A DNA stretch of 5,756 nucleotides, taken from NCBI GenBank assembly GCA_003157225.1, contig PMIZ01000316.1:7199-12954 (forward strand), read 5' to 3'. Numbering within the stretch: the stretch's first letter is position 1; every line of letters starts with the position of its first letter. Below, one piece after another: positions 1-5,756 of this stretch. This DNA is from Actinomycetota bacterium (GTDB lineage: Bacteria > Actinomycetota > Thermoleophilia > RBG-16-64-13). Under the pieces are notes generated by a model. That model ran no database searches. It was not told where the DNA came from and was given only the letters and a program-made list of their open reading frames with translations. The position numbers were made by a program, and so were the translations under genes.

Positions 1-474
1 GTCGATCGGGTGCCAGCGCATGTGCGAGTCTTTCCGGTAGGCCGGCTGGATCTCGACAGTACCGGCGTGCTGCTACTGACCAATGACGGTGAGTTGACCG
101 CCCGCCTGCTTCACCCTCGCTACCACGTGGACAAGGAATACATGGTCACCGTGCTGGGCGTGGTGTCCGACGCAACCGTTGCGCTGCTTCGCAAGGGGGT
201 GGTGCTGGAGGACGGACCGACCGCGCCGGCAAACATCGACGTCGTGAAGTCTGGACGCTACGAGGGTCACATGGCCACCATGCTCCGCATAACCATCCAC
301 GAGGGCCGCAAACGGCAGGTGCGACGGATGCTGGAATCCGTGGGACACCGGGTGGTGGCGCTGCACCGCTCGAGCTTCGGCAATCTCACCGATGCTGGCT
401 TGACTCCAGGACAGGTCCGGCCCTTGTCGGCCGCGGAGGTCGAGGAGTTGCGTCGCACCGCATTCGCTAGCTGA
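1..474 (+). CDS. rluB: 23S/16S rRNA pseudouridine synthase, RluB/RsuA family, 5'-truncated
   Basis: Isomerises a specific uridine in ribosomal RNA to pseudouridine; the RluB branch modifies the peptidyl-transferase region of 23S rRNA. The frame is open from base 1, so the 157 residues visible are the C-terminal part and the gene begins upstream; a GTG at 10 is internal, not a start. The family signature GRLDLDSTG lies at fragment residues 14-22, with the catalytic aspartate at 17 (codon 49-51), followed by LLLTNDG. Later family blocks are KEYMVTV, EGRKRQVRRML, GHRVVALHR and a terminal PGQVRPL. Members are usually about 240 residues or more, so roughly 80-100 residues, including the N-terminal S4 RNA-binding domain, should lie left of the window. 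It ends without a long basic tail. Family membership is firm; RluB rather than RsuA, RluE or RluF is inferred from the neighbourhood and could be wrong. Confidence 0.93.
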   Translation, partial: VDRVPAHVRVFPVGRLDLDSTGVLLLTNDGELTARLLHPRYHVDKEYMVTVLGVVSDATVALLRKGVVLEDGPTAPANIDVVKSGRYEGHMATMLRITIHEGRKRQVRRMLESVGHRVVALHRSSFGNLTDAGLTPGQVRPLSAAEVEELRRTAFAS

Positions 475-492
475 CCTTCACTGCTCTATACT
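463..492 (+). promoter_or_regulatory. Candidate weak sigma-70-type promoter upstream of hisC
   Basis: TATACT at 487-492 matches five of six bases of the -10 consensus. With an 18-base spacer the -35 position reads TTCGCT (463-468), only about three of six matches, and it overlaps the last codons of rluB. Transcription would begin near 499 and give a hisC leader of about 60 bases. It is the only gap in the window with room for a promoter, and AT-rich hexamers are scarce in this GC-rich DNA, but the poor -35 makes this a weak call. Readthrough from rluB is an equal alternative. Confidence 0.27.
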
Positions 493-505
493 CTAGTGCT
501 CGTCG

Positions 506-534
506 CGCCGCCCCTAGGCCGTGGCCGGGCGGCG
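506..534 (+). promoter_or_regulatory. GC-rich stem-loop in the hisC leader
   Basis: CGCCGCCC (506-513) is a perfect 8-base inverted repeat of GGGCGGCG (527-534). Inside the 13-base loop, 517-519 can pair with 524-526 around a CGTG tetraloop, leaving a three-base bulge (514-516). The hairpin lies between the rluB stop and the hisC ribosome binding site. No T-run follows it, so it is not a canonical intrinsic terminator. It could be a weak terminator, a processing or stability element, or chance in GC-rich DNA. The pairing is seen directly; any function is inferred. Confidence 0.4.
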
Positions 535-547
535 GTCACCTACTATC

Positions 548-554
548 GGCGGAG
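548..554 (+). promoter_or_regulatory. Ribosome binding site that fixes the hisC start at 560
   Basis: GGCGGAG at 548-554 includes a GGAG core and ends 5 bases before the ATG at 560. The upstream in-frame GTG at 521 has no comparable site and sits in the middle of the stem-loop at 506-534, so initiation at 560 is preferred. Confidence 0.7.
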
Positions 555-559
555 CAGCG

Positions 560-1720
560 ATGAGACTCAACCCGGTGCTGGAAAAACTCACCCCGTATCG
601 CGCGGGCCCTCCCCTGGCGGAGGTGCGCTCCCGATACCAGCTCGACCGCCTGGCCATACTTTCCGCCAATGAAGTGCCCTGGGGACCTTTCCCTGAAGTC
701 ATCGAAGCCATGAAAGCGGAGCTCGAGGGGCTGAATCGCTACCCGGACGGGGCCTGCGACAAGCTGCGCTCCATCTTGGCGCAAAGCCGGCACGTGCCCG
801 AGGAGTGCTTCGTATTTGGCAATGGCTCGTGCGAGTTGTTGATGCTGCTTGCCCAAGCCTTCCTCGGGCCCCAGCGTCACGTGATCTTTCCCCATCCATC
901 GTTCGTGATGTACCGCACCATCGCGCTGGCCCACGAGGCGCCTTTCACAGCCGTGTCGCTCAGAGACCTGGACTACGATCTGGACGCCATGGTTGCGGCA
1001 GTGAGAGACGATACAAGCCTTCTTATCATATGCAATCCCAACAATCCCACCGGTAGCTACGTCGAGCCCGCGGCTCTACGTTCCTTTGTGCGCCGGGTCC
1101 CGCCTGGCGTTGTGGTGGTTCTCGATGAGGCCTATGGTGAGTTCGTCGCGCCGCCCCGTCATGAAGACTCCGCCACCTGGCTTGCCGATCACCCTAACCT
1201 TGTCATACTGCACACCTTCTCGAAGATCTTCGGGCTTGCCGGGCTCCGCGTCGGCTACGGAATGGCTCACCGGGAGATCGTGCAGGCGCTCGACAAGGTG
1301 CGCCAACCCTTCAACGTGGATTCCCTCGCTCAGGTAGCCGCCGCGGCATCGCTCCGCCAACCCGGCAGAATGCGGGAACGTAGGGAGTGGGTGGCGGCGG
1401 AAAGGGACCGGCTGGCGACCCGCCTGGGGGCCATCGGCGTGGCTTGCCACCCGAGTCAGGCGAACTTTCTTCTCGTGGATGTCACGCGTCTCGGCATACC
1501 GGGGCCGGAAGTAGCGCAGGCGCTGCTCGAACGAGGGATCCTGACACGGTCTGGGTACGCGATGGATTGCCCGGGGTGGATTCGGGTTACGATAGGTGAA
1601 GTGGGGGAGGGGGATCTGTTCCTCTCGGCGATGGCCGAGTTGCGTGAGGCCGGATCGGGAACGGCCGGTTCGCACGTGGTAGGTGGATTGACTGCAGAGG
1701 CGTTAAGCCCGGAGAGCTGA
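560..1720 (+). CDS. hisC: Histidinol-phosphate / aromatic aminotransferase (HisC family)
   Basis: PLP-dependent class I/II fold aminotransferase of 386 residues, cytosolic. HisC converts imidazole-acetol phosphate and glutamate to histidinol phosphate; relatives, including Bacillus HisC, also transaminate aromatic 2-oxo acids. Visible motifs are RYPDG (60-64), NPNNPTG (159-165, cofactor-contacting Asn), DEAYGEF (189-195, Asp for the pyridine nitrogen and Tyr for the cofactor), and [16 protein letters not shown] with the Schiff-base lysine at 222. Arg330 and Arg342 (IRVTIGE) sit where the family binds the substrate phosphate or carboxylate. The ATG at 560 is chosen over GTG 521 for its GGAG site and because family N-termini begin close to the [11 protein letters not shown] block. 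A tail of about 20 low-complexity Gly/Ser/Ala-rich residues extends past the usual end. With aroF, tyrA and aroA directly downstream and no other his gene visible, a role in tyrosine and phenylalanine synthesis is plausible, alone or in addition to histidine. Family is certain, substrate is not. Confidence 0.93.
   Translation: MRLNPVLEKLTPYRAGPPLAEVRSRYQLDRLAILSANEVPWGPFPEVIEAMKAELEGLNRYPDGACDKLRSILAQSRHVPEECFVFGNGSCELLMLLAQAFLGPQRHVIFPHPSFVMYRTIALAHEAPFTAVSLRDLDYDLDAMVAAVRDDTSLLIICNPNNPTGSYVEPAALRSFVRRVPPGVVVVLDEAYGEFVAPPRHEDSATWLADHPNLVILHTFSKIFGLAGLRVGYGMAHREIVQALDKVRQPFNVDSLAQVAAAASLRQPGRMRERREWVAAERDRLATRLGAIGVACHPSQANFLLVDVTRLGIPGPEVAQALLERGILTRSGYAMDCPGWIRVTIGEVGEGDLFLSAMAELREAGSGTAGSHVVGGLTAEALSPES
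1711..1716 (+). promoter_or_regulatory. Ribosome binding site for aroF inside the end of hisC
   Basis: GGAGAG lies in the last codons of hisC, 5 bases before the ATG at 1722. It favours 1722 over the in-frame ATG at 1743, which has no clear site upstream, and suggests that aroF translation is coupled to hisC termination. Confidence 0.7.
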
Positions 1721-1721
1721 C

Positions 1722-2759
1722 ATGGAAGCTGCAAGCACAGAGATGATGATCGTCATGGAGGAAGGCGCCACGTCGGAGGACGTCCAGCGCATCCTCGAGT
1801 TGCTCGAAACCGCCGGCGCGCGCGGTCACGTGTCCAACGGTGACGTCGTTACCGTGATCGGGGTGATGGGAGAACGGGACGTGGTGGCCGGATTGCCGCT
1901 CGAAGCCTACCCCGGCGTCGCTCAAGTGCTCCCCATCTTGAGGCCCTACAAGCTGGTAAGCCGGGAGTTCCGTCACACCGACACCGTGATCACCGTGGGC
2001 GGGACGAGTCTCGGTGGCGGTCACGTGGCCCTTATCGCCGGTCCGTGCTCGGTGGAGAGCCGCGAGCAGCTGTTGGAGGCCGCCTTTGCCGCCAAGGAGT
2101 CAGGCGCCACCATGTTGCGTGGCGGCGCCTACAAGCCCCGCACATCCCCCTACGCCTTCCAGGGGCTGGGTGAGGAGGCACTGGAGATATTAGCCGAGGC
2201 CAGAGAGCTGACAGGCCTGCCCATCGTCACCGAACTCATGGACCCCCGGCAACTCGAACCGGTGGCGAAGTACTCGGACATCATTCAGATCGGGGCCCGG
2301 AACATGCAGAACTTCCAGCTGCTCTCGGCGGTGGGGGAGGTCGACCGCCCCATTCTTCTCAAGCGCGGGCTCGCGGCCACCATCGAGGAGTTACTGATGG
2401 CGGCCGAATACATCGTGAAGGAAGGCAACGACAACGTGATCCTGTGCGAGCGGGGTATTCGCACCTTCGAGACCGCCACGCGCAATACCCTGGATATCTC
2501 CGCCATCCCGATCATCAAGCAACGCAGTCACCTGCCAGTGGTGGTCGATCCGAGTCATGCCGCGGGAAAGGTGGACTTGGTGGAGCCGCTCTCCCTTGCA
2601 GCGGTGGTCGCGGGCGCCGACGGGCTGATGATCGAGATGCACCCCACGCCCGAGACGGCTTTGTCCGACGGAGCCCAGTCTCTCGATCCGGCGCAGTTCG
2701 CTAAAGTGGCCGCGAGGATCAAAGACGTGATCGCCTGGGCCGGCAAGACCCTGGGCTAG
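1722..2759 (+). CDS. aroF: 3-deoxy-7-phosphoheptulonate (DAHP) synthase, type I-beta with N-terminal regulatory domain
   Basis: Condenses phosphoenolpyruvate with erythrose 4-phosphate to DAHP, the committed entry to the shikimate pathway. Length is 345 residues, close to the Thermotoga maritima enzyme (338). Residues about 8-75 form the ferredoxin-like (FL) domain that mediates tyrosine/phenylalanine inhibition in that enzyme; a PYKLVSREF linker leads into the barrel. Barrel motifs are [65 protein letters not shown] and SDGAQSLD. The four metal ligands are all present: Cys109, His279, Glu305 and Asp316. Their spacing equals that of Cys102, His272, Glu298 and Asp309 as I recall them for T. 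maritima, a constant offset of 7, so nothing is missing in the core. No chorismate mutase domain is fused. The start at 1722, one base after the hisC stop, is supported by GGAGAG; ATG 1743 would remove seven poorly conserved residues and is the alternative. Feedback by aromatic amino acids is inferred from the FL domain. Confidence 0.97.
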   Translation: MEAASTEMMIVMEEGATSEDVQRILELLETAGARGHVSNGDVVTVIGVMGERDVVAGLPLEAYPGVAQVLPILRPYKLVSREFRHTDTVITVGGTSLGGGHVALIAGPCSVESREQLLEAAFAAKESGATMLRGGAYKPRTSPYAFQGLGEEALEILAEARELTGLPIVTELMDPRQLEPVAKYSDIIQIGARNMQNFQLLSAVGEVDRPILLKRGLAATIEELLMAAEYIVKEGNDNVILCERGIRTFETATRNTLDISAIPIIKQRSHLPVVVDPSHAAGKVDLVEPLSLAAVVAGADGLMIEMHPTPETALSDGAQSLDPAQFAKVAARIKDVIAWAGKTLG

Positions 2760-2763
2760 CGCC

Positions 2764-3900
2764 ATGCCTGAGCCTCGGACACATAGCGGCATTCACCGTC
2801 TCGCCATCATCGGCGTGGGCATGATGGGCGGGAGCCTAGCCCTCGCCGCCCAGAGCCTAGCGGCGGTGGATGAGGTTGTGGGCTTCGACACCGACCCCGC
2901 GGCTTTGGACGAGGCCCTGCAGATGGGGATCATCGGCGAAGCTGCGTCCAGCGCTGCCGAGGCCGCGGCCTATTCGGACCTGGTAGTGGTATCCACCCCG
3001 GTGCGCAGCATCCCGGCGTTGGTGGAGGAGTGCGCGGCCGCCGAACCTCGGCCGCGCCTGATATCCGACATGGGGAGCACCAAGTCCGTCATCATGTCCG
3101 CCCTGTCGCCGTTGGCGAAGTCGCTATTCATCGGCGGGCACCCGATGTGCGGCGGGGCCGCATCGGGCGCGCGCTACGCGCGCGCCGACCTTTTCGACAA
3201 GGCGCCCTACTTCTTGTGCACGACCGGAGCAGCCTTCCCGAAGCTCTACGCCATGCTCCAGAGCTTCGTCCTCGACCTTGGGGCCCGTCCGACCCATATC
3301 GACCCGGCGGCTCACGATCAGATCATGGCCGTCATCAGCCACCTGCCGCATGTTCTTGCCAACGCGCTCATGACGCACGCGGGCGGCTTCACGGCGGGCG
3401 GCAAGCGCGCTCTACAGTGGGTCGGCCCCAGCTTCACCGACCTCACCCGCGTTGCCGGCTCCAATCCTCCCATGTGGCGTGACATCTTCGTCGAGAACCG
3501 GGAGGCGCTGGCCGAATCTCTGCGGGCCATATCCGCGGATCTTGACAGCTTCGCCCAACACCTCCAGCAGGGTGACGAAGGCGGCGTGGAGGAGGCCATA
3601 GATCAGGCGGCCGTTTACCGCGAGCAGATGCTGCAACTCGCCGACCTGACTCCGGAGACACTCCACACGGTCACGGTCCGGGTGCCGGACGTTCCCGGGT
3701 CGATCTCGCGGGTCATGGCGGCTCTCGGCGAGGCGGGCATCAACGTGGAGGACCTCACGCTGCACCACATGAGCCGTAGCGTCGGCGGCGACCTGGTGCT
3801 CTTCATCGACAAGGAGGAAGTCGCGGAGACGGCGGGTACTCTGCTCAGCAGTCTTGGCTACCCGTCCCGCGTGAGCCTCATGGGGGATGGCGGTGAGTGA
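2764..3900 (+). CDS. tyrA: Prephenate dehydrogenase with C-terminal ACT domain
   Basis: Oxidatively decarboxylates prephenate to 4-hydroxyphenylpyruvate with NAD(P)+, the tyrosine branch step; arogenate as substrate cannot be excluded. 378 residues. The Rossmann fold opens with GVGMMGGS (17-24) and an acidic residue, Asp42, at the end of the second strand (VVGFDTD), which favours NAD+. Catalytic-domain motifs are SDMGSTKS, GGHPMCG (His126), VISHLPH (His193/His196) and FTDLTRVAGSNPPMWRDIF (Arg229), matching residues known to bind or act on prephenate in the Aquifex enzyme. Residues about 300-372 form an ACT domain (TVRVPDVPGSISRVMAALGE, then INVEDLTLHH), as in Bacillus TyrA, pointing to tyrosine or phenylalanine feedback. 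No chorismate mutase is fused. It starts 4 bases after the aroF stop and lacks a strong ribosome binding site (only CTGGG overlapping the aroF end), so translation is probably coupled to aroF. A perfect GC hairpin lies in the coding sequence at 3166-3186. Confidence 0.96.
   Translation: MPEPRTHSGIHRLAIIGVGMMGGSLALAAQSLAAVDEVVGFDTDPAALDEALQMGIIGEAASSAAEAAAYSDLVVVSTPVRSIPALVEECAAAEPRPRLISDMGSTKSVIMSALSPLAKSLFIGGHPMCGGAASGARYARADLFDKAPYFLCTTGAAFPKLYAMLQSFVLDLGARPTHIDPAAHDQIMAVISHLPHVLANALMTHAGGFTAGGKRALQWVGPSFTDLTRVAGSNPPMWRDIFVENREALAESLRAISADLDSFAQHLQQGDEGGVEEAIDQAAVYREQMLQLADLTPETLHTVTVRVPDVPGSISRVMAALGEAGINVEDLTLHHMSRSVGGDLVLFIDKEEVAETAGTLLSSLGYPSRVSLMGDGGE
3166..3186. repeat. Perfect 9-bp inverted repeat (hairpin) inside tyrA
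   Basis: GGCGCGCGC at 3166-3174 is the exact inverted repeat of GCGCGCGCC at 3178-3186, with only TAC between. All nine pairs are G-C, and both arms alternate purine and pyrimidine. It encodes the Gly-Ala-Arg-Tyr-Ala-Arg-Ala stretch after the catalytic GGHPM motif. It may simply reflect Ala/Arg codons in GC-rich DNA. The structure is seen; no role is claimed. Confidence 0.6.
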
Positions 3901-3913
3901 TCCGGGGCGCGGG

Positions 3914-5215
3914 ATGCGCTTCCTTCGAGCGGTGAATGGGTTGCGCGGCACCGTGACAGTCCCGGGCGACAAGTCGATCACGCACCGGGCGTTGCTGCTC
4001 GGAGCGGTCAACGACGGCCCTGTGAAGGTGAGCGGTTTTCTTCGTTCGGCGGACACGCTGGCTACCCTCGGGGCCGTGCGCGCGCTGGGCGTCCTCGTGG
4101 AGGAAGAGGACGACAAGACCTTATCGGTCCGAGGATCTGGCTGGCAGGGGTTGCACGAGCCCGAGGACGTCATAGATGTGGCCAACTCGGGTACCCTCAT
4201 ACGCCTCCTGCCGGGGCTGGTCGCCTCGCGCGAGTTCCTGTGCGTGCTGACCGGCGACGCGAGCATCCGGCGGCGGCCGATGGCACGCGTCCTAGCCCCG
4301 CTTGCAGCTATGGGAGCGACGGTTTCCGGCCGTCGCGGCGACACCTTGCCTCCCTTCAGCATCAGGGGTGGGCAATTGCGAGGGCTTACGCACACGCTGC
4401 CGATCGCCTCCGCGCAGGTGAAGTCCTGCATCATCTTGGCGGCGCTTCGCGCCGACGGGGAGACAAGCGTGGCGGAACCGGGGGCCTCTCGCGACCACAC
4501 CGAGCGCATGGTGCGCTACGCGGGGGGGCGGGTGGAGCGTGAGGGCGATCCGCGAGGGCCCGGGGTGATAAGGGTGTGGCCGGCGGATAAGTTGAGTTTG
4601 GGGAGTGTCTCCGTGCCGGGGGATATCAGCTCCGCGGCATTCCTTCTGGTGGCGGCTTTGCTCGTGCCCTCTTCTGAGGTCTCGGTGACGGGGGTCGGTC
4701 TCAATCCCACCCGTACAGGTCTCCTTGGAGTGCTGGGGCGCATGGGCGCCGCGCTGGAGGTGAAGCCGGGGCAGACGCTGGGCCCCGAACCTTCGGGAAC
4801 GGTAACCGCCCGGTCGAGCGACCTGACGGCCACGGAGGTGGGTCCGGACGAGGTGCCGAGTCTCATCGACGAGTTGCCCCTGTTCCTTCTCGCTGCCGCG
4901 AAAGCCCGGGGGACCTCCCGTCTGCGTGGTGCCGGAGAACTCCGGGCCAAAGAGAGCGATAGACTGCAGGCCATGGCCGAGCTGTTGCGCGCGCTCGGGG
5001 CAGAGATAGTCGAGCACCCCGATGGCTTGGATGTGACGGGAAGCCCACGGGGCTGGAAGGGTGGTTCCATCCTTTCCTACGGCGACCATCGGCTCGCCAT
5101 GGTAGGAGCCATCGCCGGCGCCGCGTCTCAAGACGGGGTACTTGTGGACGATCCCGGGTGCATGGGAGTCTCGTATCCAGGGTTCGTTCAGACCCTTGCG
5201 GAGCTGGGCGGATGA
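3914..5215 (+). CDS. aroA: 3-phosphoshikimate 1-carboxyvinyltransferase (EPSP synthase), class II type
   Basis: Transfers the enolpyruvyl group of PEP to shikimate 3-phosphate, giving EPSP, the precursor of chorismate. From ATG 3914 it has 433 residues, normal for the family. In order: VPGDKSITHRALLLG (Lys20 contacts both substrates), DVANSGTLIR (Asn91-Arg97), GDASIRRRPM, SAQVK (166-170), RDHTE (193-197), PGDISSAAF, NPTR (264-267), LIDELPLF (Asp319, the catalytic Asp313 of E. coli), KESDRL (Glu347, equivalent to Glu341) and GDHRLAM (390-396). GDKS, SAQVK, RDHTE and NPTR are the four motifs that define class II EPSP synthases. The residue matching E. coli Gly96 is Gly93, unlike the Ala of the Agrobacterium CP4 enzyme. 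The start is uncertain: ATG 3887 overlaps the tyrA end by 14 bases and adds nine residues; ATG 3914 places about six residues before the conserved NGLRG, as is typical. Neither has a strong ribosome binding site (GGGG at 3904-3907 precedes 3914), so coupling to tyrA is likely. Confidence 0.95.
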   Translation: MRFLRAVNGLRGTVTVPGDKSITHRALLLGAVNDGPVKVSGFLRSADTLATLGAVRALGVLVEEEDDKTLSVRGSGWQGLHEPEDVIDVANSGTLIRLLPGLVASREFLCVLTGDASIRRRPMARVLAPLAAMGATVSGRRGDTLPPFSIRGGQLRGLTHTLPIASAQVKSCIILAALRADGETSVAEPGASRDHTERMVRYAGGRVEREGDPRGPGVIRVWPADKLSLGSVSVPGDISSAAFLLVAALLVPSSEVSVTGVGLNPTRTGLLGVLGRMGAALEVKPGQTLGPEPSGTVTARSSDLTATEVGPDEVPSLIDELPLFLLAAAKARGTSRLRGAGELRAKESDRLQAMAELLRALGAEIVEHPDGLDVTGSPRGWKGGSILSYGDHRLAMVGAIAGAASQDGVLVDDPGCMGVSYPGFVQTLAELGG

Positions 5216-5756
5216 TCATCGCCGTCGACGGACCTGCAGGGTCCGGGAAGAGCACTATCGCGAGAGAAGTGGCGCGGAGACTCGGCATGCGCTATTTGGA
5301 CACGGGTGCGATGTACCGGACGGTCACGCTCCTTGCCCTCGAGGCCGGGCTGCTGCCCGATCGCGTCGCCGAAAGCGGCGCCTTGGCCGCCAGCATGCAC
5401 CTGCGTCTGGAGGAGCGTGCCGACAATCTCACTCGTGTCTTCGTGGGAGACCGAGAGGTCACCGACGAGATCAGGGGCCGGTTGGTGTCGCAGAGCGTGT
5501 CCGCAGTATCCGCCGAGCCTTCCGTGAGGACCGTTCTCACGCGACGGCAGCGTGAAGAGGCCGCGAAAGGAGATGTTGTTCTCGAGGGCCGAGACATGGG
5601 TACCGTGGTGGTGCCCGATGCCGAGGTCAAGGTGTTTCTGACCGCATCGATCGAAGAGCGTGCGCGACGGCGCCGGGCCCAACTCCTGGAGCAGGGAGTG
5701 GATCAACCGTACGACCAACTGGTAGCGGACATCAGCGCGCGCGACGCCTACGATTC
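5212..5756 (+). CDS. cmk: Cytidylate kinase (CMP/dCMP kinase), 3'-truncated
   Basis: Phosphorylates CMP and dCMP with ATP to the diphosphates in pyrimidine nucleotide recycling; cytosolic. The frame is open from ATG 5212 to the window edge (181 codons plus two bases). The usual length is about 220 residues, so about 40 residues and the stop lie to the right. Visible motifs are the P-loop GPAGSGKST (7-15), LDTGAMYR (29-36, nucleotide-binding block typical of Cmk), EGRDMGTVVVPDA (125-137, with Arg127 and Asp128) and the Arg-rich lid segment EERARRRRAQL; the frame ends in ARDAYD, matching the RDxxDS block where CMP is held. The start overlaps the aroA stop as ATGA (5212-5215), and GGAG at 5200-5203 lies 8 bases upstream, so translation is probably coupled to aroA. 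Nothing looks damaged; the aroA-cmk pairing is common in many bacteria. Confidence 0.96.
   Translation, partial: MIIAVDGPAGSGKSTIAREVARRLGMRYLDTGAMYRTVTLLALEAGLLPDRVAESGALAASMHLRLEERADNLTRVFVGDREVTDEIRGRLVSQSVSAVSAEPSVRTVLTRRQREEAAKGDVVLEGRDMGTVVVPDAEVKVFLTASIEERARRRRAQLLEQGVDQPYDQLVADISARDAYD

Noticed and set aside
506..534. Intrinsic terminator for rluB
   Set aside because: The stem is strong but is followed by GTCACCTACTATC with no T-run, so a canonical intrinsic terminator is not supported; kept only as a stem-loop of unknown role.
475..559. T-box, trp-type attenuator or amino-acid riboswitch ahead of hisC
   Set aside because: The gap is only 85 bases, with no leader peptide, no T-box-like sequence and no alternative terminator/antiterminator pair visible.
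1076..1675. Minus-strand open frame of 199 codons opposite hisC
   Set aside because: Entirely within a well-supported aminotransferase gene, and its composition is that of a reverse-strand shadow.
3412..4509. Long open frame on the minus strand (365 codons) across the tyrA-aroA junction
   Set aside because: It lies antisense to two genes with complete family motifs, its translation is rich in Arg/Ser/Pro without recognisable domains, and long antisense frames are expected in GC-rich DNA.
4292..5131. Minus-strand open frame of 279 codons within aroA
   Set aside because: Antisense shadow of the EPSP synthase coding sequence, rich in His/Arg/Gly, with no motif and no ribosome binding site or spacing that would suggest a gene.
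5188..5718. Minus-strand open frame of 176 codons opposite cmk
   Set aside because: The plus strand encodes a clear cytidylate kinase with P-loop and CMP-binding motifs across the same bases; the antisense frame has no recognisable content.
1..5756. Undescribed defence, mobile or accessory system
   Set aside because: Every open stretch is accounted for by core metabolic or RNA-modification genes with intact motifs. I saw no direct-repeat array, transposase, integrase, tRNA or compositional break.

Overview
This window is a compact, all-plus-strand block of housekeeping genes: the end of a ribosomal RNA pseudouridine synthase (rluB family), then hisC, aroF, tyrA and aroA, then the start of cmk. 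Base composition is clearly GC-rich with strong G/C at third codon positions. The proteins resemble the Gram-positive and Thermotoga-like versions of these enzymes: a type I-beta DAHP synthase with an N-terminal ferredoxin-like regulatory domain, a monofunctional TyrA with a C-terminal ACT domain, and a Bacillus-type class II EPSP synthase. Together with the rluB ... aroA-cmk order, this suggests a high-GC Gram-positive-type bacterium, such as a deep-branching actinobacterium or a high-GC clostridial relative. That placement is an inference; no rRNA or other taxonomic marker is present.

Layout: bases 1-474 hold the C-terminal part of rluB, cut by the window edge. Bases 475-559 are the only real intergenic gap, with a weak promoter-like sequence, a GC-rich stem-loop and a good ribosome binding site for hisC. 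From 560 to the right edge the genes are packed as if in one operon: hisC to aroF has a 1-base gap, aroF to tyrA 4 bases, tyrA to aroA either a 13-base gap or a 14-base overlap depending on the start, and aroA to cmk a 4-base ATGA overlap. cmk runs off the right edge with an open frame and all its N-terminal motifs. No stretch over 300 bases lacks a gene.

Function: AroF makes DAHP, the first shikimate-pathway intermediate. AroA makes EPSP, the penultimate step to chorismate. TyrA oxidises prephenate (or arogenate) toward tyrosine, and the HisC-family aminotransferase can plausibly supply the transamination for tyrosine and phenylalanine as well as its histidine step. Both the entry enzyme (AroF) and the branch enzyme (TyrA) carry accessory domains of kinds known for amino acid feedback, so flux could be sensed at two points. 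Chorismate mutase and prephenate dehydratase are not here, either as separate genes or as fusions, so they must be encoded elsewhere. RluB and Cmk at the flanks are unrelated to aromatic synthesis and reflect a commonly seen housekeeping neighbourhood.

I found no mobile element, CRISPR array, RNA gene, or sign of a novel system. The observations worth a second look are the hisC leader hairpin, the EPSP synthase class and start site, the dual regulatory domains, and a perfect 9-bp hairpin inside tyrA.
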